DNA of 12,236 nt from Clostridiales bacterium (GCA_009782975.1 WRIA01000003.1:1-12236), one strand, 5' to 3'. Shown: positions 1 to 6,564, counted from the first letter of the stretch. Numbers and translations: made by a program. Notes: a model not told the origin generated them from the letters alone.

Positions 1-92
1 AAGGCTATATGAGGCTTCTTAACGAAAGCCCCGGCGGCATCGGCTATCAACTGACAAGCAGCCGCGCCTATACTATGGAAGTATTTAACTGA
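1..92 (+). CDS. C-terminal end of an unidentified protein (partial)
   Basis: An open frame enters from the left edge (first full codon at base 3) and ends at TGA 90-92, leaving 29 visible residues that finish ...SSRAYTMEVFN. The other two forward frames stop within the first 20 bases, so this is the only candidate. The stop lies 9 bases before the YukD-like start, and the GAGGTG ribosome site of that gene overlaps the stop codon, so the two genes are probably cotranscribed. The fragment is too short to assign a family. Given the context it could be another type VII secretion component, but nothing in the residues proves it. Confidence 0.55.
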   Translation, partial: GYMRLLNESPGGIGYQLTSSRAYTMEVFN

Positions 93-101
93 GGTGTTGT
101 T

Positions 102-332
102 ATGAGATACATATTTATAACCTTAAAAATGCCGGGCAAGACGCAACTGGATCTTAAAATACCGGCCTTTGTTACCGGCGAAGAACTTTTAAAAATGCTT
201 ACAACTATAACAAAAGGCGGCCTGGCTCCGGGCAGCAAGATACAGGCGGAACCTTTGGGCAGAATACTGGATAACAGCCAGACTCTGGACGCGGAGGGCG
301 TGGGGCAGGGAGCCTTGCTGACCATACTATGA
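102..332 (+). CDS. YukD/EsaB-like ubiquitin-fold protein of type VII secretion
   Basis: A 76-residue cytosolic protein. It starts RYIFITLKMPGKTQLDLKIP, then has a helix-like segment (TGEELLKMLTTI), and ends in a short hydrophobic strand (GALLTIL). Length, beta-beta-alpha order and ending fit the YukD/EsaB family, whose members adopt a ubiquitin-like fold without the conjugation di-glycine tail and regulate or assist Firmicutes ESX-type secretion. No signal peptide or membrane segment is present. GAGGTG at 90-95 serves the ATG at 102. In the Bacillus locus yukD lies next to the WXG100 gene and YukC, whereas here it is about 5 kb upstream of the WXG100/EssC operon, with the surface operon in between. 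The family call rests on length, pattern and context; no search was run. Confidence 0.72.
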   Translation: MRYIFITLKMPGKTQLDLKIPAFVTGEELLKMLTTITKGGLAPGSKIQAEPLGRILDNSQTLDAEGVGQGALLTIL

Positions 333-368
333 TTCTGTGCGCGTAAAATCGTGTTAAAACTACGCGCG

Positions 369-374
369 AAGGAG
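369..374 (+). promoter_or_regulatory. Ribosome site fixing a GTG start at 384
   Basis: AAGGAG lies 9 bases before GTG 384. The longer in-frame choice, GTG 351, has no Shine-Dalgarno-like sequence in the 20 bases before it. This supports the shorter protein. Confidence 0.65.
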
Positions 375-383
375 CGGATTGTT

Positions 384-1211
384 GTGAATATCTCCAACGG
401 AGCGCTTATAACCAAACATAAAGGCCGCCTGTATGTATGCGATCTGGAAAATTATCGGGGCACATATATCCTGGACGAAGAGTGTGGCGTAGCAGGTAGG
501 ATAGAGGGCCTGATGTGGTTTGCCGCCACTCTTGGCACAAGCCTTTATTACAGCGACCAAAGGGATAAGGACTACCTGTATTGCCTGGATACGGAAAGCT
601 TAAGCGAAAATTGCCTGTTAAAAAGGCCTTGCGGATATATAACGGTCTTTGATGACAGACTGTTCTTTCTGGACGAAACAGAAAGCCTTATACATGAGCT
701 AGACCTTAAAACCGGTAAAACGTCCCCTGTGATGAGGGAGCGGGTATCCTCTTTTATCCTTTGGGAAGGGGCGTTCTATTGCGCCTCTGCCAAAGGGCTC
801 TTAAGGTTCGGTTTGTACGGCGGCAAAGGCGATCTGCTTACGGAGCATATCCCTTTATGCCTGGCGTACAGCGCTTTGGGGCCGGTATTTGCCGACGTCT
901 CCCACAATTTTGCCTTAAGCGTCCTTAAGGACGGGCAGCGTACGCCCGATAAAGCAGGCCGCGTAAAAACGCAAAGCCTGGCAGTGGAAGGCCGCTACAT
1001 TTACGCAGCCGATCTTACGGATGATTGTTCCGTAGTAAGGCTGCATACGGAAGGCGGCGGCGCTATAAGGTTTTGCGGGGAAAGGGCGGAGAAACTGCAT
1101 ATAATAGAGGATCACCTGTATTTTTTAAACCAAAACGATAAAAATGCCTGGTATAAAATGCCTTTATCCGGCGGCCGCAGCATACGCTTGCTACCTGCTT
1201 TGCCCTTATGA
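384..1211 (+). CDS. Cytosolic beta-propeller-like protein (DUF5050-type repeats), function unknown
   Basis: A 275-residue protein from GTG 384; the open frame extends 11 codons further to 351 without a ribosome site. The sequence is a series of short beta-strand units of the kind D-x-L-Y/F-F/Y-x-x-x followed by a polar turn and an L-D-L-x-T-G-K or P-L-S-G-G motif. Examples are LYYSDQRDKDYLYCLDTESL (residues 54-73), DRLFFLDETESLIHELDLKTGK (91-112), GRYIYAADLTDDCSVVRL (203-220) and DHLYFLNQNDKNAWYKMPLSGG (243-264). These resemble DUF5050 and related propeller repeats that often act as binding platforms. No signal peptide or membrane helix is visible, so a cytoplasmic location is inferred. It follows the YukD-like gene by 51 bases and probably shares its transcript. 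It carries several cysteines but no recognisable catalytic motif. A role beside type VII secretion is inferred only from position. Confidence 0.6.
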   Translation: MNISNGALITKHKGRLYVCDLENYRGTYILDEECGVAGRIEGLMWFAATLGTSLYYSDQRDKDYLYCLDTESLSENCLLKRPCGYITVFDDRLFFLDETESLIHELDLKTGKTSPVMRERVSSFILWEGAFYCASAKGLLRFGLYGGKGDLLTEHIPLCLAYSALGPVFADVSHNFALSVLKDGQRTPDKAGRVKTQSLAVEGRYIYAADLTDDCSVVRLHTEGGGAIRFCGERAEKLHIIEDHLYFLNQNDKNAWYKMPLSGGRSIRLLPALPL

Positions 1212-1246
1212 CAGCGGGTGGTCAAAGTTGAGCAAAATAATCGGTA

Positions 1247-1262
1247 TGTTTCACGTGAAACA
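1247..1262. promoter_or_regulatory. parS site A1 (ParB/Spo0J binding motif)
   Basis: The 16-mer TGTTTCACGTGAAACA is a perfect palindrome and matches the bacterial parS consensus (TGTTNCACGTGAAACA) at every position. The palindrome extends one base each side (ATG...CAT, 1246-1263). It lies 35 bases after the propeller gene stop. Known role of the motif: nucleation site for ParB in chromosome segregation. Confidence 0.88.
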
Positions 1263-1273
1263 TTCGTTTATAC

Positions 1274-1289
1274 GCCGGTCGCCAGCTAA
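1274..1289 (+). repeat. Conserved core between parS sites of module A
   Basis: GCCGGTCGCCAGCTAA is identical to 5481-5496 and sits at the same offset (12th base of the 48-base spacer) between the two parS sites. The rest of the spacer is only partly alike, with GCGGT shared further on. It may be a second protein-binding site or just the trace of a duplication. Confidence 0.8.
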
Positions 1290-1310
1290 CAGAAGCGGTA
1301 TGGCCTAAAA

Positions 1311-1326
1311 TGTTTCACGTGAAACA
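1311..1326. promoter_or_regulatory. parS site A2 (ParB/Spo0J binding motif)
   Basis: This is a second perfect TGTTTCACGTGAAACA, starting exactly 64 bp after site A1. The 18-base palindrome covers 1310-1327. It ends 28 bases before the AAAGGAGG ribosome site of the SLH gene, so a protein bound here would be in the promoter/leader region of that operon. Confidence 0.88.
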
Positions 1327-1354
1327 TATCCGGACCGCTGGTCGATTAAACTTT

Positions 1355-1362
1355 AAAGGAGG
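1355..1362 (+). promoter_or_regulatory. Ribosome site fixing a TTG start at 1370
   Basis: AAAGGAGG is followed by a 7-base spacer and TTG. The in-frame ATG 1310 lies inside parS site A2 and would place MFHVKH plus 14 further residues in front of a good signal peptide. The TTG start gives a normal exported protein. Confidence 0.85.
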
Positions 1363-1369
1363 CGCCGAA

Positions 1370-2572
1370 TTGAAAAATTTTATTGCGAAGAAAACCGTAG
1401 CGGCATTTTTGGGCATTTTGGCTTTGTGTCTGCCGCTAATCGTAAGCGGCGTTGTTTCGGCGGAGGAAAAAGAGCCGGAAAGAATATATATACCTGCGGG
1501 TGACCGCGTAACCTCCAAAATACAAAAGTACCCTGATGTACCTCAAAGCCATTGGGCCTCCACCTTTGTAATGCGCCTTACCTACGAGGGTGCTATAACC
1601 GGCTACCCGGACGGCGCTTTTGGCCCGGAACGCAGCATAACCCGGGCGGAATTTGTAGCGCTTACGGTGGGCGCTTTGCAGGGCAGACCTCAAGCACCAC
1701 CCGCCGGTCAGCATTGGGCGGCTAATATAATACAAGCCGCGGAGGATAACGGCCTGCTGGAAGCCGGAGAGTTCGCCCCGGATACCTGGAATACGCCCAT
1801 AATACGGCAGGAGATGGCTAAGATAATGACCCGCGCCACCCAATATGTTCAAAAGGAAGCGCCTGTACCCGACACCGGAAGTTATACGGCTAATATAGCG
1901 GATTTTGCGGATATAAGCGAAAGTTACCGGCCCTATATAGCCCAGGCCTATGCCAAAGGTCTGGTAACGGGCTACCCGGACGGCAGCTTTGGCGGAGGGC
2001 GGCAGGCCACCAGAGCGGAAGCCTCCACTATGCTGGTAAGGTTGCTGGATCCCTGTTACCGCCTGCGCGAGATAACCTTCGACCCGGCTGCGGATGTGGC
2101 GGCGGACGGGCGTATGAAGCTGGCCAAGGCAGAGCAATATCTGATGAAAAACCTGCGTAGCCTGCGCTTTTATATGGAAGGCGGCAAGTTTTACTTCGAG
2201 GGCGAAGTGGCGGAGGTGCCGGAAGGATTCAAAAACAACCTTAATATAGCGGTAGAATTTAAAAAAGGTTCCGGTCTGCCAATTGCCAGTTACAGCTCGT
2301 ACCCTTTTAAAACAGACATGGATCTGCCGGATAAAGGCACGTTTAAGGAAGAGATAAAGGGCATGAACAGCCTGGACCAGATAAACTATGTTCAAATAAT
2401 TATGATGGTCGAAGCTCCCGGTCATACCAACAAAGAATACGATAAAAAAAGTTTTGAAATACTCTGGTCGTTTTATTCCATCTACGATAACAGGATAAAC
2501 GTATTTGATTATATTGAAGAAATAAATGCCTCACATAAGTTTTATGACTTTTCTCAGATATTTCAGTGGTGA
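1370..2572 (+). CDS. Secreted S-layer-homology (SLH) domain protein
   Basis: A 400-residue precursor from TTG 1370. Residues 1-31 form a signal peptide: basic KNFIAKK start, hydrophobic core around 10-28, and cleavage after VSA. Three SLH domains follow: about 54-102 (HW near the start, GYPDGAFGPERSITRAEF), 114-157 (degenerate, with IIRQEMAKIM replacing TRAE) and 179-227 (GYPDGSFGGGRQATRAEA). SLH triplets bind pyruvylated wall polysaccharide and anchor proteins non-covalently to the cell wall. The remaining 170 or so residues (about 230-400) are beta-rich, start with RSLRFYMEGGKFYFEGEV, and match no family I recognise; they are presumably the functional part. The gene is first in a two-gene operon, 19 bases before the CARDB-like gene, and is preceded by parS pair A. 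The two proteins may form a wall-anchored complex, which is inference. Confidence 0.88.
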   Translation: MKNFIAKKTVAAFLGILALCLPLIVSGVVSAEEKEPERIYIPAGDRVTSKIQKYPDVPQSHWASTFVMRLTYEGAITGYPDGAFGPERSITRAEFVALTVGALQGRPQAPPAGQHWAANIIQAAEDNGLLEAGEFAPDTWNTPIIRQEMAKIMTRATQYVQKEAPVPDTGSYTANIADFADISESYRPYIAQAYAKGLVTGYPDGSFGGGRQATRAEASTMLVRLLDPCYRLREITFDPAADVAADGRMKLAKAEQYLMKNLRSLRFYMEGGKFYFEGEVAEVPEGFKNNLNIAVEFKKGSGLPIASYSSYPFKTDMDLPDKGTFKEEIKGMNSLDQINYVQIIMMVEAPGHTNKEYDKKSFEILWSFYSIYDNRINVFDYIEEINASHKFYDFSQIFQW

Positions 2573-2591
2573 ACATTAGGAGGCAGTAAAA

Positions 2592-5417
2592 ATGTTTGAA
2601 TTATCATCTGTATCGGCAAAAGGCCGCCTGTTGCAGCTTGCCGTGGCGTTAACGGCTATGCTTGTTTTGTTCTTCATATGGCCGTGCGGGCAAGACCCGG
2701 CCGGTGCGGCGGCGGAAGATGGCCATATGGCAGGGGACGGATATTGGCTTTTGCTGCCGGATACACCGCCAAAAGGGCGGGAGATACTGCTAAACATCAC
2801 ACATGAATTTGTTATAAGCCCCTGGCGCAATACAGACGGTTCCTGGAAGGAGGAGGTAAGCGGTAAAATAATCGACGCGGACAAAAACCTTACGGACGAG
2901 GATATTTTGATACAGGCATTGGAGCGGGAATGGGAATTCAATATGGCGCTCCCCGACGAGGTGGCGGATAAAATAAACGAGGGCTACACGGTAGGGGTAT
3001 CCGCCAAAGCCGCCTGGGGCCTGCAAACGGATATGCTCTTCTACCTGGAGCGGGGGCCATTGCAATACAGGCTGGAAGACGATCGCCTTTATATAAACTG
3101 CTATCCCCGGGCGCAAATGCATCAGGACGTTTATTATCATAAGATAATAGACCGTTTTGATAAAGCAATACCACTGGTGGAACCGCGTTACGGTACAAAT
3201 CCTCATGGCATATACGATCTTGACGGAAAGCCCCTGGGCTCTACCTCCACCTTTATAAACGATGCGGATCTGTTTAAAAAAGGGCAAAACCTCTCCTACC
3301 AACAACAAAAGGAGATACAAAAAGAATTGGAGGAATGTGCGGAAAAAAAATGGATACACTTCTCTCAGATACAGGATGCCAACGGCTACCTTACGGGCCA
3401 TCAGGACGGCAAGCGGCCCTTCGAGATAGGCATTTGGAAGGACGATAATGTTATCTATCGCAACTCCGGCGAAGTAAGGATAGGCAGTGGCGGCAGCTTT
3501 GAGGAAGGAGCCGATATAGGTCTGTGGTTTTGGTATCCGCTGGAATTGACCTTCTTTTTGGAAAATATGGAGGACGTGGCGGTCGTCAGCATAGATTGCG
3601 GGGATCTTGAGCCCTTTGGCACGGCCACAGTCTTTGTAACGGTAGCCAATTACGGCGTAACAGAGCATGACCCCCAACTTAAAGTAACTATACCGGGCAT
3701 AAAAGAAAGCGTAACTACCGTTACCGGCCTAAAGCATAAGGGGGACCCCGATGGCAGGGATGTTAAGACGGTGGAATTCTGGTTTACCGCACCAAAGAGC
3801 GGTTTGCTTTCCATAACTGCGGAAATAAACCCAAACAGGGCCTTTGAGGAAATAAATTACGATAACAATATCCTTACGCTGGAAAACCTGGTGGTAGCGC
3901 TGGAAAACATCCCGCCTTGGATATTGACCAAGGATTTATACTTCAGCCTGGGATCTTCCGTAAGCATATCCGCCGCCAGGTCAGTTACCTGGGATGGCAA
4001 CGCTACCGGCGGCCTTATTGTGGAAAATGTTTCCGGTCCCCCGGATATCTACAATAATTTTGAGGTAAAAAATAATCCTGCTGTAAACGCTCCGCAAAAC
4101 AGTTTTATACGTAACCCGCAAATAACGGCCACCCTGGATAGGGCGGATTTCGGCGACGACCCCAAAGGAGGGTATTTTGGCGACAACCTTGTTCCTTTAA
4201 GCGAAAGTGGCAGGATAACCGGCTACGGCTCGGCCAGCAGGGATTATCATTATACCGTAACGACCCGTTATTCCGACGGAACGCGCGAAAAAGACAGGAT
4301 AACCGGCACGGCCATAGGGCATTTCGGCGCCATAGACGATGAGCGGTCATACGCCTTTGATGTTTACAACGGCCTGGAGGAGCTGCCTTACCAAAAACCG
4401 CTTAATTACGAAAAGCCCTTCGATAGCGGCGCTATGAATATCTTCGCCGAAAAACATAAAAAGCGCAGGCTGCCCGGGGGCAAGGATTCGGAGGATAAGT
4501 TCGATCTGTTTTGGAAGGGCGAAAACTACGATTTTAATGTGGTACGCTGGATGTGCCATCTGGACGAAAACGACGAGGAATACGGCTGGGAAAGCGTGCC
4601 GGGGCAATACATACGCGCCTTTACCGGCCAAAGCAGCGCCACCCTTACCTGGGAGACCGTTAAAACCATGGAGGAACTGTACGGGCCGGACAAGGCCGCC
4701 GTTAAGGCAAATTACACACACGCGGTATTCGCCACGGACAAGCTGCTGCGGGAAAAATATGATTGGCCCATAAAATCGGGATATTATTTCAACCCGGTGG
4801 GGGAATACAAATGCACGGTCTATACGGCGCAGTACAAAAACAGCGAAAGCAAAACAGAAGAACACGCGGAGCTGGTGGATAAAGTAAAAAAAGCCTTCTG
4901 TTACGATTCCGCCCTGCTTTATGTAAGAAAGGATATGGAGCCCTCCAGGCTGGGGGAGATAAAGTGGGGCACCGACGGCAACGGCCTGCTGGTGATAGAT
5001 GCGGGGCCCACGGACAAAGATACCGCCTGGCTGGCAACTACAGCGGCCAGGGAGGAGGACGCGGTTTTGGAGGTAAGCGGTCTGTACAAGGAGGCTATGG
5101 AAGGGTACGGGGAATCGCGCACGGAGGAGAGTTATAGAAAGTACAGGTATATGGAGCGCACGGATGATAGCGTATCCGGGCAGGATATATATTTGGTGGA
5201 GGAAACCACGGTAATATCTTTTAAGGTAGAGGTTCCGGCGGGCAAACTATATACCCATGTAAATATGAAAAACGGGGAATACACGGTACGTGCCAGGGTA
5301 AAGCCTATGGAATTAGCGTTTGACCACCGCGGGAGCAACGGCGCGCTTACAATGGAAGGGTTCAATCTGGATGCCCTTAAAGTAACGGTCAGCGGTTCCA
5401 TGTACGACGACCGCTAA
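2592..5417 (+). CDS. Large exported protein with a CARDB-like domain
   Basis: A 941-residue protein from ATG 2592, with AGGAGG at 2578-2583. Residues 12-30 are a hydrophobic export segment, followed by PAGAAAED, which offers a signal peptidase I site near residue 41. Residues about 328-438 look like a CARDB (bacterial cell-adhesion) immunoglobulin-like domain: DVAVVSIDCGDLEPFGTATV at the start, then VANYG, and an ending with EINYDNN. The N-terminal 300 residues and C-terminal 500 are rich in charged and aromatic residues and have no motif I recognise. Similar very long exported proteins next to SLH proteins are known from thermophilic clostridia (Athe_2463-type), but I cannot confirm kinship. 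There is no LPXTG anchor or C-terminal membrane helix, so it is either released or held by a partner, plausibly the SLH protein encoded just upstream. No terminator is seen after it. Confidence 0.75.
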   Translation: MFELSSVSAKGRLLQLAVALTAMLVLFFIWPCGQDPAGAAAEDGHMAGDGYWLLLPDTPPKGREILLNITHEFVISPWRNTDGSWKEEVSGKIIDADKNLTDEDILIQALEREWEFNMALPDEVADKINEGYTVGVSAKAAWGLQTDMLFYLERGPLQYRLEDDRLYINCYPRAQMHQDVYYHKIIDRFDKAIPLVEPRYGTNPHGIYDLDGKPLGSTSTFINDADLFKKGQNLSYQQQKEIQKELEECAEKKWIHFSQIQDANGYLTGHQDGKRPFEIGIWKDDNVIYRNSGEVRIGSGGSFEEGADIGLWFWYPLELTFFLENMEDVAVVSIDCGDLEPFGTATVFVTVANYGVTEHDPQLKVTIPGIKESVTTVTGLKHKGDPDGRDVKTVEFWFTAPKSGLLSITAEINPNRAFEEINYDNNILTLENLVVALENIPPWILTKDLYFSLGSSVSISAARSVTWDGNATGGLIVENVSGPPDIYNNFEVKNNPAVNAPQNSFIRNPQITATLDRADFGDDPKGGYFGDNLVPLSESGRITGYGSASRDYHYTVTTRYSDGTREKDRITGTAIGHFGAIDDERSYAFDVYNGLEELPYQKPLNYEKPFDSGAMNIFAEKHKKRRLPGGKDSEDKFDLFWKGENYDFNVVRWMCHLDENDEEYGWESVPGQYIRAFTGQSSATLTWETVKTMEELYGPDKAAVKANYTHAVFATDKLLREKYDWPIKSGYYFNPVGEYKCTVYTAQYKNSESKTEEHAELVDKVKKAFCYDSALLYVRKDMEPSRLGEIKWGTDGNGLLVIDAGPTDKDTAWLATTAAREEDAVLEVSGLYKEAMEGYGESRTEESYRKYRYMERTDDSVSGQDIYLVEETTVISFKVEVPAGKLYTHVNMKNGEYTVRARVKPMELAFDHRGSNGALTMEGFNLDALKVTVSGSMYDDR

Positions 5418-5453
5418 AAAACGCAAAAGCAAAAACACGACGCTTACCGCAAA

Positions 5454-5469
5454 TGTTTCACGTGAAACA
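5454..5469. promoter_or_regulatory. parS site B1 (ParB/Spo0J binding motif)
   Basis: This is the third perfect TGTTTCACGTGAAACA, in the gap after the CARDB-like gene. The 18-base palindrome covers 5453-5470. It starts 4207 bp after site A1. Confidence 0.88.
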
Positions 5470-5480
5470 TATCCATACAA

Positions 5481-5496
5481 GCCGGTCGCCAGCTAA
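5481..5496 (+). repeat. Conserved core between parS sites of module B
   Basis: GCCGGTCGCCAGCTAA is identical to 1274-1289 and lies at the same position within a 48-base spacer. Together with the flanking parS sites it makes the second copy of an 80-bp module. Confidence 0.8.
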
Positions 5497-5517
5497 TAAA
5501 GGCGGTTTAAACATAAA

Positions 5518-5533
5518 TGTTTCACGTGAAACA
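5518..5533. promoter_or_regulatory. parS site B2 (ParB/Spo0J binding motif)
   Basis: This is the fourth perfect TGTTTCACGTGAAACA, 64 bp after site B1, the same spacing as in module A. It lies 56 bases before the TTG start of the first WXG100 gene, in the likely control region of the secretion operon. Confidence 0.88.
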
Positions 5534-5546
5534 TTCCTGAAACAGA

Positions 5547-5570
5547 TCAATGGGCACATTTATCCATTGA
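5547..5570. repeat. Perfect 7-bp inverted repeat before the WXG100 operon
   Basis: TCAATGG (5547-5553) and CCATTGA (5564-5570) are exact reverse complements separated by 10 bases. The repeat ends 4 bases before the AGGGAGGGG ribosome site at 5575-5583. It could be a dimeric repressor operator or an mRNA hairpin affecting ribosome access. There is no T-run, so it is not a terminator. Confidence 0.5.
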
Positions 5571-5589
5571 ATAAAGGGAGGGGTAAAAA

Positions 5590-5898
5590 TTGGCGGATAA
5601 AGTAAAGGTATCCCACGCGGAATTTCAAAAGACAGCCGCGGAGCTGCAAGATGTTCTGGATATGCTTAAAAGCTATAAAGGCGAGATGTCCCAAAAATAC
5701 GAATTTATGGGGGAAACCTGGAAGGGCGAGGCCGGCTGCGCTTTTGCGGAGCGTTCCCAAAGTATTATCTCCGGTTTGGAGCTTAACATAGCAAAGCTGG
5801 GTAAGTTTATTCTGGATATCAGGCAAGTGGAAAAGCTATCGGCAGATATGGACAGCCAACTGGCCAAATCGGTAAAGGATAGCCAGACGCGGAGGTAA
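5590..5898 (+). CDS. WXG100 (ESAT-6-like) protein 1
   Basis: A 102-residue protein from TTG 5590, with AGGGAGGGG at 5575-5583 and a 6-base spacer. It has two predicted helices joined by a turn holding the W-x-G motif: helix 1 about 9-38, WKG at 44-46, helix 2 about 48-95. Length and motif position are typical of WXG100 proteins, which form four-helix-bundle dimers and are secreted through, and needed for, type VII systems. No Sec signal peptide is present, as expected. The usual C-terminal YxxxD/E export motif is not visible; the tail is KDSQTRR. It is the first gene of the secretion operon, 5 bases before the cysteine-rich gene. It could be either a structural EsxA-type component or a partner for the second WXG100 protein. 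Confidence 0.88.
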   Translation: MADKVKVSHAEFQKTAAELQDVLDMLKSYKGEMSQKYEFMGETWKGEAGCAFAERSQSIISGLELNIAKLGKFILDIRQVEKLSADMDSQLAKSVKDSQTRR

Positions 5899-5903
5899 TT
5901 ATT

Positions 5904-6236
5904 ATGACTTGCCGTTGCAAGGAGATACAAAAATGCGGGCAGGATATACGGCTTTTGGAAAGCGATATGGCGCGGGAGCTTAACGCTGCGCAGCAAACCT
6001 GCGATCTTTGCGACCGGCTTATTTCCTCTTTGGGCAAAGATTTGGCGGCAGCGGCTTTTGTAGGCGATATGGCAAGAATAGAAACGCGTTTGGCCGCGAT
6101 GAAAAAAAATCAGGAAGGCCGGATAAGTAATGCCCAGGCCAAACGCTGCGGGGAATCGGCGCGGATACGCGGCAAGCGCGCCGCTTACGAAAACGAGGAT
6201 CGCCGCCATCACGAAATGCTGAAACAGCGGGGTTAA
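5904..6236 (+). CDS. Small cysteine-rich helical protein between two WXG100 genes, unknown
   Basis: A 110-residue protein with GGAGG at 5891-5895 before ATG 5904. It is strongly charged and predicted mostly helical, with coiled-coil-like stretches (about 14-45 and 55-105), no signal peptide and no W-x-G. It has six cysteines: C3, C5 and C11 at the N terminus, a CDLC pair at C33/C36, and C82. The CxC plus CxxC arrangement could bind a metal or form disulfides. In Firmicutes type VII loci, small helical non-WXG proteins (such as the DUF5082/YwqI-like and LXG-accompanying proteins) act as partners or targeting factors. A similar adaptor role here is inferred from size and position only, since I do not recognise the family. 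Its 5-base upstream gap suggests translation coupled to the first WXG100 gene. Confidence 0.65.
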   Translation: MTCRCKEIQKCGQDIRLLESDMARELNAAQQTCDLCDRLISSLGKDLAAAAFVGDMARIETRLAAMKKNQEGRISNAQAKRCGESARIRGKRAAYENEDRRHHEMLKQRG

Positions 6237-6258
6237 CACAGATGCGGGGGTCATAACA

Positions 6259-6564
6259 ATGGCGCAACAGGATATCTACCTGGATTTAGAACAACTTAAT
6301 ACAGATATAATAGTGTTTACCGGCAAAAAAATACAGGATATAGGCCGGGCCATAAATGTCGCCCGGAATACCGCAAACAGTTTGGCGCGCCAAGGTTGGG
6401 AGGGCGACACCCAAGAAGCCTTTGCGGAAAGCTTTTCCCTCTATATCAAGGATATGGAAGCCTTCAGCGATCATTTAAAGGAATTCAACAAACAGTTGAA
6501 AACTATACACGCCAACGGTAAAAGCCTAAGCGGGCAAAGCATAAAAATAGCCTCAAAGCTGTAA
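6259..6564 (+). CDS. WXG100 (ESAT-6-like) protein 2
   Basis: A 101-residue protein from ATG 6259. The ribosome site is weak (a GGGGG run about 10 bases upstream). Helix 1 covers about 8-43, the turn carries GWEGD with W47-E48-G49, and helix 2 covers about 51-90, ending SIKIASKL. It differs from protein 1 in almost every surface residue, so the two are not a recent duplication; they could be homo- or heterodimer partners. No C-terminal YxxxD/E motif is evident. The gene lies 22 bases after the cysteine-rich gene and 54 bases before the EssC-type gene, so it is in the same operon. Isoleucine is coded 8 of 10 times by ATA, in line with the neighbouring genes. Confidence 0.87.
   Translation: MAQQDIYLDLEQLNTDIIVFTGKKIQDIGRAINVARNTANSLARQGWEGDTQEAFAESFSLYIKDMEAFSDHLKEFNKQLKTIHANGKSLSGQSIKIASKL

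Noticed and set aside
351..383. Upstream GTG start for the propeller-like protein
   Set aside because: No Shine-Dalgarno sequence precedes it, while GTG 384 has AAGGAG at a suitable distance.
1310..1369. N-terminal extension of the SLH protein beginning MFHVKH
   Set aside because: The ATG and following codons are the parS palindrome read as protein. There is no ribosome site before it, and the signal peptide and AAAGGAGG place the start at TTG 1370.
1436..2425. Long minus-strand open frame opposite the SLH gene
   Set aside because: It mirrors the codon pattern of a clearly real gene, has no domain sense and no ribosome site. The same applies to 2790-3677, 7120-7740 and 7816-8655 on the minus strand.
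2592..2720. Lipoprotein signal in the CARDB-like protein (cysteine at residue 32)
   Set aside because: The residues before the cysteine (FIWPC) do not fit the L-A/S-G/A-C lipobox; the downstream AGAAA site fits ordinary signal peptidase better.
1247..5533. Palindromes as Noc-binding sites or as transposon ends
   Set aside because: The Noc motif (ATTTCCCGGGAAAT) is different. No target-site duplication, transposase or longer terminal repeat accompanies the pairs.
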